In this document: piece by piece, positions 15,434 to 19,331 of the stretch
How positions within the stretch are numbered: the first letter of the stretch is position 1
How the letters are laid out: every line of letters begins with the position of its first letter
Assembly (NCBI GenBank): GCA_016234425.1
Contig: JACRCA010000312.1
Location: 1 to 19,331, forward strand
DNA: 19,331 bases
Direction of reading: 5' to 3'
Source: Deltaproteobacteria bacterium
GTDB taxonomy: Bacteria; Desulfobacterota; SM23-61
Notes under the pieces: model-generated
Told to the model about the DNA's origin: nothing
What the model saw: the letters and a program-made list of their open reading frames with translations, nothing else
The model's database searches: none
Position numbers and translations under genes: made by a program

Positions 15434-15610
15434 TTATCTGCCCTTTAAGAATCGATATAATTCTGACTGTAAAACCCTCCACCCCTTCCCGGCTTTGACC
15501 GCCTTGATCCTCCCGAGACGGATATATTTGATGAAGGTGGGTTGGGAGATTTTTAAATACTCCGTTGCTTCCTTAGTTGTCAGAACCATATCTTTTTCCA
15601 TGAAAGGCAT
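15434..15610 (-). CDS. Small excisionase/MerR-type helix-turn-helix DNA-binding protein
   Basis: A 58-residue frame on the minus strand, short but convincing. It reads VLTTKEATEYLKISQPTFIK, then YIRLGRIKAVKAGKGWRV, and ends in a helix SELYRFLKGR. This is the standard HTH_17 (excisionase family) fold: T-x-EA-x-x-L-x-IS-x-x-T, then G-x-(I/L)-x-A-x-x-x-G-x-x-WR, then a final helix. The ATG at 15610 has GGAG seven bases upstream; an internal ATG three codons on (15601) is possible. It lies 21 bases before the kinase start and is probably co-transcribed with it. Proteins of this type are found both as phage excisionases and as small subunits near regulators; no integrase is visible here. A local regulatory role is the simpler guess. 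Confidence 0.8.
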   Translation of the reverse strand: MPFMEKDMVLTTKEATEYLKISQPTFIKYIRLGRIKAVKAGKGWRVLQSELYRFLKGR

Positions 15611-15715
15611 TGATTTGCTCCGATTTATTTTGATTTTCTCTTATTTATCGGCAAATTAGGCGGGAAATATAAATAAGGTTTATCCGGGTTTTTACCGGGT
15701 AACCCCCAACCCCCT

Positions 15716-15736
15716 CCCCTCCCTTGACGGGAGGGG
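15716..15736. repeat. Pyrimidine/purine hairpin repeat
   Basis: CCCCTCCC (15716-15723) and GGGAGGGG (15729-15736) form an 8-bp stem around the loop TTGAC. The flanking bases continue as C- and G-rich tracts on each side. This kind of CCCTCCC...GGGAGGG hairpin recurs between genes in many environmental bacterial genomes. Confidence 0.7.
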
Positions 15737-15792
15737 CGAGGGGAGGGTGCAACACTGTGCCGGATCAATTGTAATACTCCTCCTCCACCCTT

Positions 15793-15815
15793 CCCTCCCC
15801 CATCCAGGGGGAGGG
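15793..15815. repeat. Second pyrimidine/purine hairpin repeat
   Basis: CCCTCCCCC (15793-15801) pairs with GGGGGAGGG (15807-15815) around the loop ATCCA, and a further CCC/GGG triplet can pair outside a small internal loop. Composition and size match the hairpin about 60 bases upstream, so the two are probably relatives. Confidence 0.7.
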
Positions 15816-15975
15816 TGGGTCATATTGAAATTAAATGCTTCCCACGGAATTCCCGGAAGAACTATAAATAAGTTGGGTAGAAAAGGATTTTCATAAAGCC
15901 GGAGATTTGGTATGATTCCGCAAATAGACTTCCACTATCTAACTATACATGACGACATTAATGAACACAAAGCAG

Positions 15976-16061
15976 GTCATTCCCGCGAAAGCGGGAATCC
16001 AGAAATGCACTGGATTCCCCCGTATCAAGTACGGGGCAGGCTTAGTCAAGCCCGGAATGAC
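15976..16061. repeat. Compound hairpin element bounded by GTCATTCC / GGAATGAC
   Basis: An 86-base element with complementary ends (GTCATTCC at 15976, GGAATGAC ending at 16061). Inside, TTCCCGC-GAAA-GCGGGAA (15980-15997) is a 7-bp stem with a GAAA tetraloop, CCCCGTA/TACGGGG (16018-16036) a second 7-bp stem, and GGCTT/AAGCC (16039-16052) a third. GGGAATCCAG (15993-16002) also pairs perfectly with CTGGATTCCC (16010-16019) as an alternative fold. The layout resembles a cloverleaf. Such GTCATTCCCGCGAAAGCGGG units are widely dispersed in bacterial genomes, and a MITE-like origin is a reasonable guess. Confidence 0.8.
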
Positions 16062-16064
16062 AAA

Positions 16065-16094
16065 TTGTTGAGCACTTATGTCGTTGTATATAAT
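16065..16094 (+). promoter_or_regulatory. Candidate promoter for the DUF1460-like gene
   Basis: A perfect -10 TATAAT (16089-16094) is preceded by TTGTTG (16065-16070) at 18 bases, or TTGAGC (16068-16073) at 15. Transcription would start near 16101, after the ATG at 16078, which argues that translation begins at the TTG at 16123. Confidence 0.45.
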
Positions 16095-16122
16095 TTTGTC
16101 TAACAGAGGAGAATTCTTCCTA

Positions 16123-16902
16123 TTGCTCGCCATAGCCAAATCTCTCAAGATTAAAAGTCTTCATCCTTTTTTCCTCTTTTTGGTCATGGTCTTTTCCACC
16201 GGATTCAGTTCTGCCCTCACGGTGGAAGAAATTGCTGAACTTCAGCCAACCCTCCAGGGGAAAACGACCGGGGAGAAAATTGCCTTCTGGGCAGAAAAAT
16301 TTATCGGCACCCCCTACGATGAAGATCCCCAGGGAGACTATGTCATCAAGGCCATGATTGTTGCGGACGAAAAAATTGACTGCATGTATTTAACCTTCCG
16401 GGCTGTGGAACTAGCTTTAAGCAATACTCCCGAAGAGGCCATTCAAATCGCCTTAGGGAAACGCTTCCACTCCCGGGGCGTTCTTAAAGATGGGAAGGTA
16501 GTGAACTACGATAACCGTTTCCAGTATGGAGAGGACATGATCACCAGCGGCAAATGGGGGAAAGAAATTACTTTTGAAATTGGTCGCCATGTGCGAATCA
16601 AGGGATCGAGAGGCAGAGATTTCTGTCATATCCTTCCCACCCAAGGTCTATTACGTGGGATGAAAAATTTAGAAAGCGGGGATATTCTCTTTTTCATAAC
16701 CCCTCCAGAAAAGAGGAAGGCGGATGAAATCGTGGGACATATCGGGATCATAAAAACAGAAGAAAAATTTGGGAGGAAGGAAGTTCATTTGATCCACGCC
16801 AGCGGAATAAAAAATAAGGGCGGGGTTGTGAAAAAAGTTCCCTTGAAAGAATACATTTCCACGATGCCATTCGTTGGAGTGAAGATAACGAGATTCGAAT
16901 AA
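16123..16902 (+). CDS. Secreted DUF1460 / NlpC-P60-like cell wall hydrolase or related protein
   Basis: A protein of about 259 residues if started at the TTG (16123), which has AGAGGAGA ten bases upstream and follows the promoter candidate; an ATG at 16078 would add 15 residues. The TTG start gives a normal signal peptide: a lysine-containing start, hydrophobic core HPFFLFLVMVFSTGF, and SSA before cleavage. The mature part resembles DUF1460 (N-acetylmuramoyl-L-alanine amidase-like, NlpC/P60 superfamily): KFIGTPYDEDPQGD, then IDCMYLTFRAVELAL with the presumed catalytic cysteine, a long insert, and GDILFF...VGHIGII holding the presumed histidine. The family usually has DC-x-TFVE after the aspartate, so the Cys region (DCMYLTFRAVE) is two residues longer than expected. 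Likely periplasmic peptidoglycan turnover, unproven. The gene stands alone. Confidence 0.7.
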   Translation: MLAIAKSLKIKSLHPFFLFLVMVFSTGFSSALTVEEIAELQPTLQGKTTGEKIAFWAEKFIGTPYDEDPQGDYVIKAMIVADEKIDCMYLTFRAVELALSNTPEEAIQIALGKRFHSRGVLKDGKVVNYDNRFQYGEDMITSGKWGKEITFEIGRHVRIKGSRGRDFCHILPTQGLLRGMKNLESGDILFFITPPEKRKADEIVGHIGIIKTEEKFGRKEVHLIHASGIKNKGGVVKKVPLKEYISTMPFVGVKITRFE

Positions 16903-16909
16903 AAAACCA

Positions 16910-17002
16910 GGAATATTGGAGTACTGGAATAATGGAATATTGGGGAGTAAAGCCTTTCCCTTTTCTACCCATCATTCCACCATTCCATTATTCCATTCTT
17001 CC
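16910..17002. repeat. GGAAT-rich intergenic inverted repeat
   Basis: TGGAATAATGGAAT (16925-16938) is perfectly complementary to ATTCCATTATTCCA (16982-16995). The arms are extended by further GGAAT/ATTCC-like units on both sides (about 16910-16943 and 16971-17002), with a loop of some 43 bases. It fills most of the gap between the DUF1460-like gene and transketolase and may stop transcription from the former, although it has no T-run directly after the stem. Confidence 0.7.
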
Positions 17003-17043
17003 ACCTTTTTTCGAGCCAAGAAGCTTACCATGAGGTGGATTTT

Positions 17044-19110
17044 ATGGCCAAGAATCTGGACGACCTCTGTATAAACACCATCCGGGTGCTATCTATAGAT
17101 ATGGTTCAGGAAGCCAACTCCGGCCATCCAGGAATGCCCATGGGCGCCGCTTCCATGGCCTATGTTCTCTGGACAAAGTTCCTCAAACATAATCCCCAGA
17201 ATCATGCCTGGCCTGACCGGGACCGTTTCGTGCTCTCGGCCGGGCATGGTTCCCCCCTTCTCTATTCACTTCTCCATCTGACTGGATATCCTTTGTCCAC
17301 CGAAGAAATTAAGCGTTTCAGGCAGTGGGGTAGCAAAACCCCCGGGCATCCTGAATATGGAGAAACTCCTGGCGTGGAAAGCACAGCTGGCCCCCTGGGG
17401 CAGGGCTTTGCCATCGGGGTGGGCATGGCCATCGCGGAACGCTCCCTGGCTTTCCGCTTTAATCACCCAGGTTATGAGATCATCAACCATTACACCTATG
17501 CGATTGTAAGCGACGGAGATTTAATGGAAGGGATTGCCTCGGAAGCTGCTTCCCTCGCTGGCCATCTCAAATTGGGTAAACTCATCTATCTCTATGACGA
17601 TAATTCCATCACTCTGGCCGGAGAAGCCAGGCTGGTTTTCACTGAGGAGGTGGGCAAACGATTTCAAGCCTATGGCTGGCATGTACAATCGGTGGAAGAC
17701 GGGAACGACCTGGAGGCGATCTCCAAAGCGATCGAGGCGGCCCAGAATGAAGAAAGCCGGCCCTCCCTTTTTTGCGTGAAAACCCACATCGGTTATGGCA
17801 GCCCGCATAAACAGGATACCTTTGAAGCTCACGGCTCTCCGCTCGGTCCTGAAGAAGTCATGGCCACAAAGAAAAATCTCGGATGGCCAATTGAGCCGAA
17901 GTTTTACATTCCCCAAGAGGCGGTGGCCCATTTCCGCCAGGCGCTCGAGAAGGGAGAGCGACTGGAAGCTGAATGGAAAGAAAAATTGGAATCTTATGGA
18001 AAAACCCATCCAGAGTTGGTTCACGAATGGAATCAGAGGATGAGCTCCGAACTTCCGGATGGCTGGGATAAAAATATCCCAGTTTTCCCTCCGGATCCGA
18101 AAGGCATGGCCACTCGCTCTGCAGGCAGCATAGTAATGAATTCCATTGCCCCCCACCTTCCCTCTTTGATCGGAGGGTCAGCTGATCTGAGCCCTTCCAC
18201 AAACACCGCCCTGAAAGGCCTGGGGAACTTCCAAGTCTCTCGATCCAAAGAAGATCCTGTCCAGGGCGCAGAATCTGGCCCCTGGAGCTACGGGGGAGCC
18301 AACCTCTTTTTTGGAGTTCGCGAACATGCTATGGGAGGCATCCTGAATGGGATTGCCCTGCACGGAGGGTTCCTCCCTTATGGAAGCACCTTCCTGGTAT
18401 TCTCAGATTACATGAGGCCAGCAATCCGCCTGGCGGCCATGATGAAACTACACCTTATCTATGTATTCACCCATGACTCCGTTGGCCTGGGAGAGGATGG
18501 CCCGACCCATCAGCCCGTAGAGCACTTAGCAAGTTTGCGGGCTATGCCCGGCCTGACCGTGATCCGGCCGGCAGACGCCAATGAAGTAGCTGAGGCCTGG
18601 AAAGCGGCGATTCAACATCAGGATGGACCCATTGCTCTGATCTTTACCAGACAGATCATTCCAATAATTGACAGAAATAAGTTCAGCCCGGCAACCGGGA
18701 TTCACCGGGGAGCTTACATACTGGCCGATTCACCACCGGATAGGCCAGAGGCCATCTTGATCGCCACAGGCTCTGAGGTTCACCTCGCCCTGGAGGCATA
18801 TGAAAAGGCCCGTGCTGAAGGCATCCGCCTCCGGGTAGTGAGTATGCCTTCCTGGGAACTCTTTGAACAACAGCCCTTGGATTATCGAAATCAAGTCCTC
18901 CCACCAAATATTCCAGTGAGGATATCCATTGAGGCGGGCGCAACATTTGGCTGGGAGAAATATGTGGGAATGAGTGGAGAGGCTATAGGGATCGATCATT
19001 TTGGGGCATCAGCGCCAGGAAAAGTCCTCCTTGAAAAGTTTGGATTTACACCTGAGAATATAATGAAGAAGGTTAGGGAGCTTTTAAAAAAATGGGGGCC
19101 AATGAAGTAG
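17044..19110 (+). CDS. tkt: Transketolase
   Basis: A 688-residue, full-length thiamine diphosphate enzyme of the non-oxidative pentose phosphate pathway that moves two-carbon ketol units between sugar phosphates. The ATG at 17044 follows GAGGTGG by five bases; the GTG three codons earlier overlaps that site and is rejected. Family marks in order: NSGHPGMPMGAA (25-36), SAGHGSPLLY (65-74), the TPP-binding segment VSDGDLMEG (155-163) running to YDDNSI with N187, the pyrimidine domain with RSAGS, and the catalytic glutamate in FGVREHAMGGI. The later DSVGLGEDGPTHQPVEHLA segment binds phosphate-side substrate in homologues. The first glycine of the usual GDG is serine here, a known variant in SDGDLMEG-type enzymes. 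The stop codon lies within a perfect palindrome. Confidence 0.96.
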   Translation: MAKNLDDLCINTIRVLSIDMVQEANSGHPGMPMGAASMAYVLWTKFLKHNPQNHAWPDRDRFVLSAGHGSPLLYSLLHLTGYPLSTEEIKRFRQWGSKTPGHPEYGETPGVESTAGPLGQGFAIGVGMAIAERSLAFRFNHPGYEIINHYTYAIVSDGDLMEGIASEAASLAGHLKLGKLIYLYDDNSITLAGEARLVFTEEVGKRFQAYGWHVQSVEDGNDLEAISKAIEAAQNEESRPSLFCVKTHIGYGSPHKQDTFEAHGSPLGPEEVMATKKNLGWPIEPKFYIPQEAVAHFRQALEKGERLEAEWKEKLESYGKTHPELVHEWNQRMSSELPDGWDKNIPVFPPDPKGMATRSAGSIVMNSIAPHLPSLIGGSADLSPSTNTALKGLGNFQVSRSKEDPVQGAESGPWSYGGANLFFGVREHAMGGILNGIALHGGFLPYGSTFLVFSDYMRPAIRLAAMMKLHLIYVFTHDSVGLGEDGPTHQPVEHLASLRAMPGLTVIRPADANEVAEAWKAAIQHQDGPIALIFTRQIIPIIDRNKFSPATGIHRGAYILADSPPDRPEAILIATGSEVHLALEAYEKARAEGIRLRVVSMPSWELFEQQPLDYRNQVLPPNIPVRISIEAGATFGWEKYVGMSGEAIGIDHFGASAPGKVLLEKFGFTPENIMKKVRELLKKWGPMK

Positions 19111-19134
19111 GGGCGACCGGCCGGTCGCCCCTAC
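19107..19134. repeat. Perfect 28-base palindrome at the end of tkt
   Basis: The half-site GTAGGGGCGACCGG (19107-19120) is followed without a loop by its exact complement (19121-19134). The transketolase stop codon TAG (19108-19110) lies inside the left arm. GTAGGGGCGACC palindromes are dispersed between genes in many environmental bacteria. It may act as a transcript 3'-end structure. A short tandem GCCGATA pair follows at 19148-19161. Confidence 0.85.
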
Positions 19135-19196
19135 AGCCTTTTGGATGGCCGATAGCCGATAGCTAGTTGCTGACGGCTGGTTAGGAGAAATCTCTC

Positions 19197-19331
19197 ATGG
19201 CTGTAGGAAGGGTTGTAAGTTTTTCCGTACGCTACCGATTCCTCATCGTGGCCCTGGCGGGGTTGTTAGTCGGCCTGGGCGTGTATTGCGTAATAAACCT
19301 GCCTATTGATGTCGTACCAGACGTAACGACT
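19197..19331 (+). CDS. RND heavy-metal efflux pump inner-membrane subunit (CusA/CzcA family), N-terminal part
   Basis: The first 45 codons of a gene that runs off the window. The ATG at 19197 has AGGAGA eight bases upstream. The translation, VVSFSVRYRFLIVALAGLL followed by VGLGVYCVINLPIDVVPDVTT, shows the amphipathic start, first membrane helix and the conserved (L/I)D-x-x-PD-(L/V)(S/T) turn of CusA/CzcA-type proton-driven cation exporters. These trimeric pumps work with a periplasmic adaptor and an outer-membrane channel. The specific metal, or a different substrate, cannot be told from this end. Confidence 0.85.
   Translation, partial: MAVGRVVSFSVRYRFLIVALAGLLVGLGVYCVINLPIDVVPDVTT

Larger units (their letters stand above)
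15611..16064. other. Non-coding, repeat-filled intergenic region
   Basis: No convincing gene lies between the divergent HTH/kinase operon and the DUF1460-like gene. The part nearest the HTH gene is AT-rich and should hold its promoter, though no clear hexamer pair was found. The rest contains two G/C-tract hairpins (15716-15736 and 15793-15815), a direct repeat of CCGGGT around 15684-15699, and a compound hairpin element (15976-16061), listed separately. Confidence 0.6.

Noticed and set aside
15976..16061. tRNA-like gene, because of the cloverleaf layout
   Set aside because: Stem lengths and spacing do not fit acceptor, D, anticodon and T arms, and no CCA end or T-loop GTTC is in place.
15912..16103. 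Short plus-strand frame containing HSRESGNPE
   Set aside because: This peptide comes from translating the GTCATTCCCGCGAAAGCGGGAATCC repeat, a well-known source of false small proteins.
1..19331. CRISPR array, rRNA, insertion sequence with transposase
   Set aside because: No regularly spaced direct repeats, no rRNA-like sequence and no transposase or integrase frame were found when reading both strands.

Overview
The window reads as a chromosomal segment of an anaerobic, probably uncultured bacterium, most likely Desulfobacterota (former Deltaproteobacteria) or a close relative. The pointers are a fused TAXI-type TRAP transporter, ferredoxin-dependent indolepyruvate oxidoreductase genes (iorA, iorB) beside an FrhB-like iron-sulfur flavoprotein, a multi-sensor hybrid histidine kinase, and several families of intergenic inverted repeats. 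The taxonomic call is inference; no rRNA or marker gene is present.

Layout. 1-103 holds the last 33 codons of an isocitrate/isopropylmalate dehydrogenase family gene. 151-3293 is a promoter and a two-gene TAXI TRAP transporter operon. 3300-4456 looks like an inserted accessory patch: a decayed minus-strand gene fragment with an in-frame stop, then an overlapping HEPN/nucleotidyltransferase pair with its own promoter. 4577-7149 is a divergent pair of units: a beta-hydroxyacid dehydrogenase on the minus strand, and a split UxaA-type dehydratase (SAF small subunit plus large subunit) on the plus strand. 7300-11091 is an FrhB-like protein followed by iorA and iorB, closed by a strong hairpin shared with the convergent ferritin-like gene at 11217-11663. 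11700-15610 is a minus-strand signalling operon: a 58-residue helix-turn-helix protein, a 1193-residue hybrid sensor kinase, and the first ~30 residues of a response regulator that has lost its remainder. 15611-16122 is non-coding and rich in repeats. 16123-16902 is a secreted DUF1460/NlpC-P60-like protein, 17044-19110 a full-length transketolase, and 19197 to the end is the start of a CusA/CzcA-type RND efflux pump.

How the genes may work together. The left half looks like a catabolic island for a small carboxylate or sulfonate. The TRAP system would import it, a beta-hydroxyacid dehydrogenase and an IPMDH-family enzyme would interconvert hydroxy and keto acids, the split UxaA-type lyase would eliminate water (or sulfite, as in SuyAB), and IorAB with the FrhB-like protein would oxidise a 2-oxo acid to acyl-CoA while passing electrons through Fe-S and flavin centres. 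The substrate cannot be fixed from sequence alone.

Points of most interest are the FrhB-IorAB arrangement, the truncated response regulator still coupled to a complete kinase, the HEPN/MNT pair that lacks the usual HEPN ribonuclease motif, and the density of different intergenic palindromic elements.
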